A stretch of DNA of 64,000 nucleotides from Synechococcus sp. BIOS-U3-1 (lineage in GTDB: Bacteria; Cyanobacteriota; Cyanobacteriia; PCC-6307; Cyanobiaceae), in the NCBI RefSeq assembly GCF_014279975.1, contig NZ_CP047936.1:1178001-1242000 (forward strand), read 5' to 3'. Positions within the stretch are counted from its first letter, which is position 1. Each line of letters starts with the position of its first letter. The position numbers and the translations under genes are program-made. Below are positions 25,901-33,447 of the stretch, in pieces. A model generated the notes under the pieces. The model did no database searches, had not been told where the DNA came from, and worked only from the letters and a program-made list of their open reading frames with translations.

Positions 25901-27384
25901 TAAAAGCGCAGAGTGGTTTTTACAAGCGCACCGAGCTGGCTTAGCTGCTCGCCTTCGGGGGTATCAGCCCCCAGCGGTCTGCTCAGAAAGAACACTGCCG
26001 GTGTGATCGTGATGGCATCAGTCACTGCCAGCGTTGCCCAGCACTCCATCACATAGACGTCATCGTCAGGGCTTGCCCCTCCTACCAGTTCTGTGGCAAT
26101 GATCGGCTGACCGACGGCTGCTCCCATCGCTGTTCCTGTATTGAAGAGATCGGTCCACTGAACCGCCAGAGTCCATGACTGGGACGTGGCGACGAGCCCT
26201 TTACGGTTGACGCCCTTTCGATAGCGGGTGCTGTTCCGTCCCCAGCCGACACTCACGGAAGGAAACCAGCCAGCATCAGTTGGTTGCCAGTAGCCGCTGA
26301 GCGCAGTGCTTGTCGTGATTCCAGGCTGTTCGTAGCTACGCAGTGTGAATGGACTGGCGTAATCAATGATTCCGAAACCATTCTCAATCGCCACTAATGC
26401 AGTGGCCACGCCCCAGTTCTGCTTGGCATAGCCAAGTTGCAACGTGCTGCTGCTACCAGATTCTTCACCCATGAGCCCTGCATCCATAGAGCCTTCATGG
26501 CCCTTTCCCGCGATGTAATTCGCACTCACGCTTAGCGGACCTCTCTGCCAAATCACGCCGCCACCAGCTCCGAGATTGCTGCTGTAGGCACCGGAGGCAC
26601 CGGCCTGGGTGAATAAATCCAGCACAGTGTCCTTCGGGTAAATGCTGGGTCGTAATGCCAGCATTACGGTTTGGTTCACCCTGCTGCCCAGCGTGAACGT
26701 CCAGTCCTGTCCGAGCGGAAACTGATACCAAGCACGGTTGACCCCGATCAGATCAGGTGTGCGGTTCTGTTGGAAGGCCACCTCCAATTCGGAGAGCTTG
26801 CTTGGGCCACCTCCTCCGAAGCTGTCGTCGCTTGAGTCGAGATTTCCTCCCCGCAGCCTGATATTGAGTAGGTCTTTTCCGGTGAAGCTGGTTCTCAACG
26901 TCAATTTTTGGTCGTATCTAGCTTCCAGATCTCCGTAGCTGCTGCGGACAGAGTTCAGGAGACCTCCCTCCGTTCCAGAAAATTCGTTGCCGCCGACGAT
27001 GAATGTGCTTACGCCTCGCAGGCGCGTGGTTGGGGAAAAAGTGAGGCTCGCTAGTGCAGTGGTTCGTTGCTCAACTCTTTCGAGCTGCTGGTTGAGCGTG
27101 GATCGTTCAGCCTGAAGTTCGCTCAGTAGACGTTTGAGCGGGTCGGTGAGGGTGCTTGTCGTCTCAAGGCAATGCTGAAGAACATTCGCGGCGTGATAGC
27201 GATCCTGCAGATGCTGCGTTGATTCGCAATTCGCTTTTCGAAACAGCTCCACCAGATGGGGGGAGACTGCTTCCAATGACTGTTCGAACGGTTGAGGCTG
27301 GGCAGACCCTGAGAGGGCCTGAGTCGCGAACATCACTGCAAGTGTTGCAGTGTGGATCCAGCGTGATGATTGGAGACAGCTCAC
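25900..27384 (-). CDS. Outer-membrane porin (cyanobacterial OprB/iron-uptake porin type)
   Basis: A 494-residue outer membrane beta-barrel. A signal peptide ends near residue 28 (LSGSAQ). A periplasmic N-terminal part with two cysteines (NCEST, HCLE) is followed by a coiled coil (about 87-112, LLSELQAERSTLNQQLERVEQRT), then a barrel of alternating strands (LTFSPTTRLRGVSTFIVGG, YLA-type turns, WTFTLGSRVNQTVM) ending in a C-terminal aromatic, TTLRF. This is the build of cyanobacterial SLH-OprB porins, here with little or no recognisable SLH domain. Three nt separate it from the ZIP gene, so it likely admits the same substrate across the outer membrane. Confidence 0.85.
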   Translation of the reverse strand: MSCLQSSRWIHTATLAVMFATQALSGSAQPQPFEQSLEAVSPHLVELFRKANCESTQHLQDRYHAANVLQHCLETTSTLTDPLKRLLSELQAERSTLNQQLERVEQRTTALASLTFSPTTRLRGVSTFIVGGNEFSGTEGGLLNSVRSSYGDLEARYDQKLTLRTSFTGKDLLNIRLRGGNLDSSDDSFGGGGPSKLSELEVAFQQNRTPDLIGVNRAWYQFPLGQDWTFTLGSRVNQTVMLALRPSIYPKDTVLDLFTQAGASGAYSSNLGAGGGVIWQRGPLSVSANYIAGKGHEGSMDAGLMGEESGSSSTLQLGYAKQNWGVATALVAIENGFGIIDYASPFTLRSYEQPGITTSTALSGYWQPTDAGWFPSVSVGWGRNSTRYRKGVNRKGLVATSQSWTLAVQWTDLFNTGTAMGAAVGQPIIATELVGGASPDDDVYVMECWATLAVTDAITITPAVFFLSRPLGADTPEGEQLSQLGALVKTTLRF

Positions 27385-27387
27385 AGC

Positions 27388-28092
27388 TCAGGAGGTGACG
27401 CAGTCGAGAAGCCAGATGCAGAGCAGACCTAAGAAAAAAGCCACATTGACAAGACTCGAATCGTCTTCTCCGCGTGCATGGGCTTCTTTCATCACTTCCT
27501 CCACCACCAGGTAGATCAGAGCCGCAGTGCCGAACGCGAGTGTGCCGGTCAGAGCAGCTCCCTGCAACCCATTGGTGATCAACAAGCTGATGCTGAGACC
27601 GATCACATAAGTGACAGCCATCAGTGCACCTGAAACCCCGCTTCTCCAGCGACCGCCGCTCCGGCCCAGCAGAGTCCCAAGTCCGAGGGTCGCTAATCCC
27701 ATTTCAAGTGCAACTGATACGGGAATGACCCACTGCTGCTCTGCGGCTTCGCTGCTGATGCCCACCACAAGACCGTCGATCAGGCTGTCAACGAGAAAGG
27801 GCAGCGTTAGCAGCAGCATCGGTCGAGGCCGTCCTTGTTCCGATCTGTCGTCGGGATCCTTCAGAACTGCATTAATCACCAGCAATAGAGAGAATCCGAG
27901 GCAGAAACCGATGGCAAGAGCAAGTGGATGACCACTGTTGCTGGCAGCCGGCATTAAGTCGGCTGCTGCAATGCCCAGGACCAGACCGCCTACAAGATGG
28001 GCAATCACAGCTCGAAAGCGTTTGCCAGGTTGGATACGGCTGCCCATCAGACCGGCAAAGGTCATGCTGATGGCCGGGAGGATCAGAAGCAC
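27388..28092 (-). CDS. ZIP-family metal transporter
   Basis: A 234-residue inner-membrane carrier with about eight hydrophobic segments. Characteristic ZIP helices IV and V appear as LPFLVDSLIDGLVVGISSEA and LIYLVVEEVMKEAH, providing Asp/Glu metal ligands in place of some of the usual His residues; HLVGGLVLGIAAADL also fits. Probable divalent metal transport (Zn, Fe or Mn); substrate and direction unproven. Middle gene of a tight operon: 31 nt after the ABC ATPase, 3 nt before the porin. Confidence 0.8.
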   Translation of the reverse strand: MLLILPAISMTFAGLMGSRIQPGKRFRAVIAHLVGGLVLGIAAADLMPAASNSGHPLALAIGFCLGFSLLLVINAVLKDPDDRSEQGRPRPMLLLTLPFLVDSLIDGLVVGISSEAAEQQWVIPVSVALEMGLATLGLGTLLGRSGGRWRSGVSGALMAVTYVIGLSISLLITNGLQGAALTGTLAFGTAALIYLVVEEVMKEAHARGEDDSSLVNVAFFLGLLCIWLLDCVTS

Positions 28093-28123
28093 GTCAGCAT
28101 CGAGCGCACATCATCCAGCAACG

Positions 28124-28933
28124 TCATCCTGGCAAGACCTGTCGGTAACCACCGGCCTGCACAACGGTGAGTGGCGTGTTGAACAGGGCTGAAAGTCTGG
28201 GTCCTGTGAGTGCTTCTTCCGCTGAGCCATCAAGGCTGACGAGGCAGTCCCTCAGTCCTACGACCCTCTTGATCTCAGGAATAATGGCATCCACCTGGTG
28301 GGTCACCAGCACCAGGGTGATGCCTTGTTGGCACAGATCCTGCAGGGTTCTCAACAACGTGTGTCTTGCACGCAGATCCAGCGCATTGGTGGGTTCATCC
28401 AGTACAAGAACTTCCGGTGCATGCACCAGTGCTCTGGCAATCAGCAGCCGTCGCCGTTGGCCTTCGGACAGATGTCCGAAGTTCTCATCAGCCAGACCTT
28501 CCAGATCCATGCTCCTCAGCAATGAATCAGTACGCGACCACTGTTCCTGAGTGGGGCTTCTGTCTCGGCCGAGACCGATGGCACCGAAGAAAGCTGCCAG
28601 CAACAGCTCCCGACCTGTGAGGGATGCAGGGATACGTTGCTCAACTTCGCTGCTCACAACCCCGAGGCGTTGTCGCAGTGCCCAGAGATTGACCGTCTCA
28701 GATCCAAACAAGCGCAGATGTGATCCCTGCTTGACCACAGGGTAAAGACTGCGACTGATTAACTTCACGAGCGTGGTCTTGCCAGCACCGTTAGGACCGA
28801 GTACCGCGGTTGATTCCCCTTTTTTAAGGCGAAGTGTGAGGTCTTTGACGACCTGATGACCATTGATCCATGCTTCAACGGCCTGGCAGTCCAGCCAAGC
28901 TGCACCGGTGTCTCTTGCCTGATCAAGCTCCAT
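28124..28933 (-). CDS. ABC transporter ATP-binding protein
   Basis: A 269-residue ATPase. Walker A is GPNGAGKTT (about residues 46-54), the signature is LSEGQRRRLLIARAL, Walker B is VLVLDEPTNALD, and the H-loop is LVLVTHQ. The start is set at ATG 28933 (MELDQARDTG), avoiding a long upstream extension that reads through the divergent zinc-ribbon gene. No permease or solute-binding gene is adjacent. It resembles stand-alone ModF/YheS-like or metal-ion ATPases. Being first in an operon with a ZIP carrier and porin suggests a metal-related role. Confidence 0.85.
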   Translation of the reverse strand: MELDQARDTGAAWLDCQAVEAWINGHQVVKDLTLRLKKGESTAVLGPNGAGKTTLVKLISRSLYPVVKQGSHLRLFGSETVNLWALRQRLGVVSSEVEQRIPASLTGRELLLAAFFGAIGLGRDRSPTQEQWSRTDSLLRSMDLEGLADENFGHLSEGQRRRLLIARALVHAPEVLVLDEPTNALDLRARHTLLRTLQDLCQQGITLVLVTHQVDAIIPEIKRVVGLRDCLVSLDGSAEEALTGPRLSALFNTPLTVVQAGGYRQVLPG

Positions 28934-28967
28934 GGGTTGATTCTGGCCTTTTCGCGAATTCGTGTTG

Positions 28968-29201
28968 ATGTTTGATCGTCGTTGTGTCCGTTGCGGTTCC
29001 ACTACCTTTCGCGCTGATCGCTCGCTTGGTGGTCGCATGGTTTGTTCCCATTGCGGAGTTCCGGCCGATCTGCAATCGCGACGATCCAGCACGAAGGGAG
29101 GATTAATTCGATCACCTCGAAACAGTCCAGGTGGTTTCCGGTTCTGGATTCTGCTGGCTTTGATCGTTCTTGTTTTTGTGCTGCTGTTTCAGTCCGCCTG
29201 A
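28968..29201 (+). CDS. Small zinc-ribbon membrane protein
   Basis: A 77-residue protein. The N-terminus has a two-CxxC zinc ribbon (CVRC at about residues 6-9 and CSHC at about 25-28). A basic linker and one C-terminal transmembrane helix follow (FWILLALIVLVFVLLFQ). It should therefore be a tail-anchored protein with a cytoplasmic zinc knuckle. Start ATG at 28968 is preferred over GTG/TTG codons just upstream. Divergent from the ABC ATPase; convergent with Nudix, overlapping by 13 nt. Confidence 0.6.
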   Translation: MFDRRCVRCGSTTFRADRSLGGRMVCSHCGVPADLQSRRSSTKGGLIRSPRNSPGGFRFWILLALIVLVFVLLFQSA

Positions 29202-29617
29202 GTGATTTCGTCGAGTCTCTCGACCAGCATCGACAGAGCTGATGCCAGAGGACGTTCCTGGCTCAATTTTCTGCTCCAGAGCTGACCGCTGCGGATTTCA
29301 GCAGGACTGGCCAGGGTCATGTCCTGACCTTCAAGCAGCTGTAGTTCTTGAAGAGGCACGCTGAGCAAGCCTGTGAACACGTTCACGATGCGCTGATCAT
29401 CCTGATGCCGGAACCAGGCCATCAGTTGATCTGGGCACCAACCGATCTCTTCATTGAGTTCTCGTCGCAAAGCGATGATCGCAGTCTCGCCTGGCTCCAG
29501 ATGTCCACCAAAGAGCCCCCAGCATCCGGGCGCGACGATCCTTGGATTCTCATCACGTAGTTGCAGTAGCCACCGGCCTTCCTGCTGCAGCATTGCTAGA
29601 GCGACTTCTACTGTCAT
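29189..29617 (-). CDS. Nudix hydrolase
   Basis: A 142-residue Nudix pyrophosphatase that cleaves a nucleoside diphosphate linked to another group. The Nudix box is visible: GGHLEPGETAIIALRRELNEEIGW, matching GX5EX7REUXEEXGU, at about residues 37-60. WGLF before the box is the MutT-like strand. The substrate cannot be inferred. Preceded by a 34-codon hydrophobic frame with only 4 nt between them. Confidence 0.9.
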   Translation of the reverse strand: MTVEVALAMLQQEGRWLLQLRDENPRIVAPGCWGLFGGHLEPGETAIIALRRELNEEIGWCPDQLMAWFRHQDDQRIVNVFTGLLSVPLQELQLLEGQDMTLASPAEIRSGQLWSRKLSQERPLASALSMLVERLDEITQAD

Positions 29618-29621
29618 TGCC

Positions 29622-29726
29622 TTATTCAGTGGAATCGAGCCATTTCTTCTCGACGTGAAGCCTGCCGTGAAGGAGGAACATGATCAGCGGCAGAACAGCG
29701 TTAAACCAACAGACCAACGTGCGCAA
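29622..29726 (-). CDS. Possible 34-residue membrane miniprotein upstream of Nudix gene
   Basis: A TTG-started frame of 34 residues: one hydrophobic helix (LVCWFNAVLPLIMFLLHG) and a charged tail (RLHVEKKWLDSTE). An in-frame stop lies just upstream, and the stop falls 4 nt before the Nudix start, as in a coupled pair. The composition looks genuine, but the TTG start lacks a clear ribosome site. Candidate only. Confidence 0.35.
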   Translation of the reverse strand: MRTLVCWFNAVLPLIMFLLHGRLHVEKKWLDSTE

Positions 29727-29858
29727 ACGTACTGCGTTCTGAGGTGATTGCTAGATCGGATTCCTCTTGGGATCACAGTTTATGTCAGTCAGAGTTTTGT
29801 GATCAACGCTTGTTCCAAGCCAATGACAAGTGATCACGGTTCAGCCACTATTAACAGC

Positions 29859-30302
29859 ATGGAATTTGAACAATTCGTCGCCAAAACCAGGAGCCTCGAC
29901 GCGGACTCCAAAGAGCGCATGGCACTGGCCGAAAGATGTCCGGACCATGAAGCGCGAATTCAGGTCGGTACTGGTCACGCCAAGAATATCCCTCTCAAGG
30001 GAAACCTGCTGATGGCAGATTTTGCCAACGATGGCAAGCAGTTCACCCAGGACGAGTTGAATTACATGAGCGATGAACAAGCATCGATGCTGGCCGGGAT
30101 GGTGTTCATGAAGCTGTTTCCCAAAGCTGCGCGCATCTCCGAGAACGATATTCTTGAAGTCGAAGACGAAGATGAATCATGGTCTGGAACTGTTTATACA
30201 GGCGAGGGCAATGGTTGGGTGTTCGGATGGGTGATTGAAAAAAATGACAATAAGCAATACTTGATTTCATTTAGTGACTATGAGAATGAAGATGAGGCGT
30301 AA
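29859..30302 (+). CDS. Uncharacterised acidic protein
   Basis: A 147-residue acidic protein, MEFEQFVAKTRSLDAD onward. An in-frame ATG at 29823 would add 12 residues. Helical N-terminal half, then a beta-rich C-terminal half (SWSGTVYTGEGNGWVFGWVIE, KQYLISFSDYENEDEA) with strongly acidic ends. No cysteines apart from one in ERCPDH. I do not recognise the family. It opens the AT-rich accessory stretch and is monocistronic. Confidence 0.6.
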   Translation: MEFEQFVAKTRSLDADSKERMALAERCPDHEARIQVGTGHAKNIPLKGNLLMADFANDGKQFTQDELNYMSDEQASMLAGMVFMKLFPKAARISENDILEVEDEDESWSGTVYTGEGNGWVFGWVIEKNDNKQYLISFSDYENEDEA

Positions 30303-30633
30303 TATTTACTGTTATTGCAGCTCTGAGGATGATTAGCTTTGTTGCTTCCAGTTGATAAGGCTGCTGTCTGAGCCTCTGTTGATTGATGAAAGTTGGCAAG
30401 AAATTGTCTGAGTTTTATCTATGGCTGAATCAATTGATTCGTTGGGTTGCTCTGATGTTTTGTCTGCCGCATCGCAGAGAACTGTTGATCGAATTTGAGT
30501 GTATTGCTTAGCAACCTAGAAGTCGTATGCAACGATTTCTAGGTTGCTTGGTAAAGGATATGAATTACTGCAGCAAGTCTGCATCACACCACGATAAGTT
30601 TTCTCGTTACCGAAATGTCTAAAGAAAAAGATT
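30303..30633. other. Intergenic stretch with a long hairpin
   Basis: About 330 nt without a clear gene. The notable element is the inverted repeat at 30510-30548, entered separately. Confidence 0.4.
30510..30548. repeat. 16-bp inverted repeat (hairpin)
   Basis: Arms 30510-30525 and 30533-30548 are complementary over 16 positions with a single mismatch (AGCAACCTAGAAGTCG against CGATTTCTAGGTTGCT), loop 7 nt. There is no T-tract directly after it on either strand, so it is more stable than needed for a terminator and may be an RNA-processing element or a remnant of a small mobile repeat. Confidence 0.6.
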
Positions 30634-30747
30634 GTGACGCAACGCCAATCAGTAAGCCATATTGATCGCTTCCTTAGACGCGATCACGAGATCGTTCGCC
30701 TGTCCCGGGATAAACAGGACGAGCGAGAAGTGTCATCGGCTTCCTAA
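30634..30747 (+). CDS. Possible 37-residue basic/charged protein
   Basis: GTG at 30634 opens a 37-codon frame (MTQRQSVSHIDRFLRRDHEI...) rich in Arg, Asp and Glu, with third-position use like a real gene. No ATG and no Shine-Dalgarno sequence. It could be the remnant of a longer gene. Confidence 0.25.
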   Translation: MTQRQSVSHIDRFLRRDHEIVRLSRDKQDEREVSSAS

Positions 30748-30862
30748 CCCCAGAAGCCTTGGTTTGAACGACGTTTTTGGAAGTGATCTGCATTGGTTTA
30801 GCTGCAGTTTATTGAGGTTTTGATGGGTGCCTCGCCATCCCCCATGCCAAGGCATACCCACG

Positions 30863-30896
30863 AGAAAAGCCGCCCTCCGTGAGAGGAAGACGGCTT
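30863..30896 (-). terminator. Probable rho-independent terminator (minus strand)
   Basis: Stem AAGCCG / CGGCTT with an internal CTC / GAG pair; read on the minus strand the stem is followed by a T-rich CTTTTCTC. It would end transcripts coming from the DUF3104 gene at 31144-31455, about 250 nt upstream on that strand. Confidence 0.5.
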
Positions 30897-31143
30897 ATCT
30901 GAATGTTGCTCAAACCCATTACTCAGTTGGCCGAGTAGGGCGGGTCGAAGCGTCTGGCTGTTTGGCTTGTAGGGCCAGTCAGGCAGCTTCTAAATGGTGC
31001 TCAGTTGGACTGTCGTTACTCATTGAACGCCTCCAAATCCTGTTGATGCGATCACTATCTATCAGTGAGGGGGCATCTGGCATCCGTCGAATCGCTCATT
31101 GCTTCTCGGCGCGTGAAGTCCCAATGTGGAAACGGCTTATTGC

Positions 31144-31455
31144 TTACAGCCAAAAGAGGTAGTCGACTCGCTGTTCATCACCGATCCCGTCGTGTGCGTG
31201 AAGAACGAGGCTTACCGCATCCGCATTGACCCAGCGCGCGGCGCCGTCGTCAACATTGGCTACTTGAACGAGAGCACCGACTCTGTTCTCACTGACATCG
31301 CCTTCATACCAGATGATTTGTCCCATCCACCAGTCATCTTCGATGTGCTCAGCGATGTGCTGAGGATTTTGGATAAGCACAAAGGTCCCTGGTCTCACAG
31401 ATTTCAAGCCAGGTGCCTGCGGGTTTGCGCTTAGTGCAGGCGTTCTATCTATCAC
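31144..31455 (-). CDS. DUF3104 family protein (copy 1)
   Basis: A 103-residue protein from a GTG start. It aligns by eye along its length with the second copy at 34873-35166: GTFVLIQN / GDFVIVQE, DDWWMGQIIWYEGDVSENR / DGWWMGHVIWIDGGARNPD, FQ-like VANVDDGAARWVNADAV / IADVDDGAIRWVNGDEV. The WWMGxxIW and VDDGAxRWVN motifs match DUF3104, a family of marine picocyanobacteria. The SH3-like beta-barrel look is an impression. Function unknown. The two copies face the same way about 3.7 kb apart, with both Nif11 peptide genes between them. Confidence 0.75.
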   Translation of the reverse strand: MIDRTPALSANPQAPGLKSVRPGTFVLIQNPQHIAEHIEDDWWMGQIIWYEGDVSENRVGALVQVANVDDGAARWVNADAVSLVLHAHDGIGDEQRVDYLFWL

Positions 31456-31541
31456 TGTTTTGGCTTGCTAGTGAACCCATCGGAAAGCAACAGATTTGAC
31501 TGCCACGCACCGCCTATCTTTCGTGCATATGGGGAGCCCAA

Positions 31542-31805
31542 GTGGCAGCCAAGCAATCCACCACACAACCCAACTGTCGATGTTGGGTTTGGTTTAGGGG
31601 AGGTCTAGGCCTTGAATCCGAGTGGATCAGTGGTTTTTATGGGGCTCCTTCGACACTTGGAGGCATTCGCATCGAGAGAAGCGACTATGTGGCCTGCCGA
31701 GTTGCTGATTGGCGTGTGGTGTTTGAGGAGCCTGCAGATATCAATGTTGGTCCTGTGATTCCTGACGGTGCTGCCTGGAAGCTTGTGCCGACTGACCCAA
31801 GGTAA
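31542..31805 (+). CDS. Uncharacterised small protein
   Basis: An 87-residue protein from a GTG start; GGGAG about 10 nt upstream could serve as ribosome site. Contains two cysteines near the N-terminus (CRC) and one later (YVACRVADW), and a run of Gly/Trp/Tyr-rich beta-like sequence. No named domain recognised. Followed 30 nt later by another small gene with an excellent ribosome site, so the two may be one transcript. Confidence 0.45.
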   Translation: MAAKQSTTQPNCRCWVWFRGGLGLESEWISGFYGAPSTLGGIRIERSDYVACRVADWRVVFEEPADINVGPVIPDGAAWKLVPTDPR

Positions 31806-31835
31806 TCGCAATCATGAAGAAGGAGGTAAATCATT

Positions 31836-32081
31836 ATGCCTGAACATCGTAAAATTTATCCTAAAATTCCCGCCTATTTAGTAGCTGTTTGTTCAGCATT
31901 TCTTGTTGCGTTGTTTCACCTGGAATATACCGGACATTTTTTGGTCGGTTATTCCTTTTTTGTTGGTCTTATTGCAGGCGGATTTGGTTGGCTCTTGGCA
32001 TGGGGGCTTTGGAGGTTCTGGATTGTATTCCCATATAAGAGGGTCTTTAAGCTCAGGGTTAAAGTGTATTTAGAGGACTGA
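31836..32081 (+). CDS. Small membrane protein, uncharacterised
   Basis: An 81-residue protein with a strong AAGGAGG ribosome-binding site 10 nt before the ATG. Two hydrophobic helices (about residues 14-30 and 36-60, the second Gly-rich: VGLIAGGFGWLLAWGLWRFW) are followed by a basic cytoplasmic tail (KRVFKLRVKVYLED). No family recognised. AT-rich codon use, as in the rest of this stretch. Confidence 0.6.
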   Translation: MPEHRKIYPKIPAYLVAVCSAFLVALFHLEYTGHFLVGYSFFVGLIAGGFGWLLAWGLWRFWIVFPYKRVFKLRVKVYLED

Positions 32082-32207
32082 CTTATTGGAATCTGCGAAT
32101 AAATTTGATTCGCTTGTTCCCAAAAACAATCAAAGCTGAGCTGATAAGAGTTACTGGTTTGTTCGGCACTGGTGCATGTCACGGCAAAGCCGCTCTGAAC
32201 TCAACAT

Positions 32208-32226
32208 GCATGCCTCTTAGGCATGC
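32208..32226. repeat. Short perfect hairpin
   Basis: GCATGCC and GGCATGC form a perfect 7-bp stem around the loop TCTTA. It lies between two same-strand small genes, 127 nt after the first. No T-tract follows, so the role is uncertain. Confidence 0.4.
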
Positions 32227-32268
32227 CATAACAAGGAAAAAGTTGTCTTAAAAAAACTTGTGTAGTAT

Positions 32269-32631
32269 TTGAGGAGTTCTAAAAGCTTTGAAGTGAATAG
32301 CATTCTGACATTGTTGGCTTTGTCTTTCCCCTTGACAGGGGCATTGGCCTCTAAGCCCATTGATTCAAAGATTGATCGTCTCAACAAGGATGGCTATGAA
32401 TATGTTACAACTGCTGGTGATGGAACTATCTATTTTGCAAAAAGAAAGCGTCGAATTAGTGATACAGTTCTCATCGATTTAGTTGAAATTGATTCTCCGA
32501 GCAGTGATGGATTGGTGGAATCAATTCAAGTCTATAATTGCATTGATAAAACCTATAAATTTGATGGAAAATGGAAGCCAATCTTGGCTAAGACAATAGG
32601 AACCAACTTGTTTAACTTTGCCTGTTCTTGA
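32269..32631 (+). CDS. Small exported protein, uncharacterised
   Basis: A 120-residue frame from TTG 32269. A GTG at 32293, preceded at some distance by GAGGAG, would give a more typical signal peptide (MNSILTLLALSFPLTGALAS). The mature part is charged and beta-rich, with two Cys (YNCIDK and the C-terminal NFACS) that could pair. Resembles small periplasmic proteins reported from marine Synechococcus, but no named domain is recognised. Confidence 0.5.
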   Translation: MRSSKSFEVNSILTLLALSFPLTGALASKPIDSKIDRLNKDGYEYVTTAGDGTIYFAKRKRRISDTVLIDLVEIDSPSSDGLVESIQVYNCIDKTYKFDGKWKPILAKTIGTNLFNFACS

Positions 32632-32754
32632 GTAAAGACAGTGTTGAGTGCGACCGATTGTCTCAGGTATAGAACGCTGGTTTTAGGATTACTCAGGGTA
32701 TTGAAGCAATAAACGTTCCCTGCTGCTGCGGGGGCATCAGGTGTCTAATCTGGG

Positions 32755-32979
32755 TCAAACCCCAAATGCACATCCCTTGCTAAATGTACACACGCCTCCC
32801 GAAACTCCTTCCAGTTCCTCTTCACTGAGATTGCTGATCTTATCAGCTGTAAATTCATGACCATGCTCTTTGGCAATACTTACAACATCTTCAGGAGTCT
32901 TTGCTGCTTTTAGTTTCCCCCGAAGATTGGAATCTTTTTTGACTTTGGCGAGGAATGCCTTGAGTTGTTCAAGGGACAT
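32755..32979 (-). CDS. Nif11-leader RiPP precursor, prochlorosin-like (peptide 1)
   Basis: A 74-residue precursor peptide. Residues 1-62 are a Nif11-type leader (MSLEQLKAFLAKVKKD..., ending LSEEELEGVSGG) with the double-glycine cleavage site at G61-G62. The core is only 12 residues, VCTFSKGCAFGV, with C64, T65, S67 and C70. Ser/Thr plus Cys in a short core after such a leader is the hallmark of prochlorosin lanthipeptides: dehydrated Ser/Thr joined to Cys as thioether rings by a LanM synthetase. No lanM gene or exporter is in the window, so modification would act in trans. The upstream region matches that of peptide 2. Confidence 0.85.
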   Translation of the reverse strand: MSLEQLKAFLAKVKKDSNLRGKLKAAKTPEDVVSIAKEHGHEFTADKISNLSEEELEGVSGGVCTFSKGCAFGV

Positions 32980-33066
32980 GGGTATGAGGTCAGTTCAACA
33001 TTTATAGCAATGGTCTGCGGCAGCGTCTTTAACTAATCATTAGTGTGTTCAATCGTGCCAGGTATT
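32980..33066 (-). promoter_or_regulatory. Shared upstream control block, peptide 1
   Basis: On the minus strand, 5' to the start codon, TTGCTATAAA gives an extended -10-like box, its TATAAA occupying 33001-33006. AATACCTGGCA lies at 33056-33066. Both occur at exactly the same distances (22 and 77 nt from the last base of the gene start) in front of peptide 2, although much of the sequence between them differs. No good -35 box is seen, so AATACCTGGCA may be an activator site. Confidence 0.6.
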
Positions 33067-33097
33067 AGAGGCTAAATAGTGTTCTTGTCAGAGCGAC

Positions 33098-33145
33098 ATT
33101 AGAAATAGAAAGCGCCTAAAGTGATAGGAGCTTTCTATTTCTAAT
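33098..33145. repeat. Long perfect hairpin between the two Nif11 peptide genes
   Basis: ATTAGAAATAGAAAGC (33098-33113) and GCTTTCTATTTCTAAT (33130-33145) are perfectly complementary over 16 bp. Pairing resumes inward after one mismatch (CCT with AGG), leaving a loop of about 8 nt. It lies 48 nt beyond the stop of peptide 2 and upstream of the control block of peptide 1. It could end or stabilise the peptide 2 transcript. There is no clean T-tract because T residues lie within the arm itself. Confidence 0.75.
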
Positions 33146-33192
33146 ATGAGATAATAGAGACGGAATTACGAGTTTTGTTTATAGTCGGCATT

Positions 33193-33447
33193 TTATACGA
33201 GTTTTGTGTGGAGGCAAGGCAGTGAGGGTGACCAGCAGTCTGAATCTTGTCCCCCAGCCACGCCTTCCAGTTCTTTTTCAGAAAGCTCTGATTGAGCATT
33301 CTTCAAGTCATCAGCACAAATCATAAATCCTGCCCCTTTTGCAATTGCAAGTATTGCATCGGAATCGGCTGCTGTCTTGAGCTTTTCTTGGACGCTGGGG
33401 TCAGCTTGGATTTTTTCCAGAAAGGCTTTGAGCTGTTCTTCTGACAT
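33193..33447 (-). CDS. Nif11-leader RiPP precursor, prochlorosin-like (peptide 2)
   Basis: An 84-residue precursor. The leader covers residues 1-66 (MSEEQLKAFLEKIQAD..., ending LSEKELEGVAGG) and is very close to published ProcA leaders. The double-glycine site is G65-G66. The 18-residue core is QDSDCWSPSLPCLHTKLV, with C71 and C78 and S69, S73, S75, T81 as ring donors. The core is unrelated to that of peptide 1, while the leaders are alike, the usual pattern for this family. Predicted product: a two-ring lanthipeptide. No synthetase is nearby. Confidence 0.87.
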   Translation of the reverse strand: MSEEQLKAFLEKIQADPSVQEKLKTAADSDAILAIAKGAGFMICADDLKNAQSELSEKELEGVAGGQDSDCWSPSLPCLHTKLV

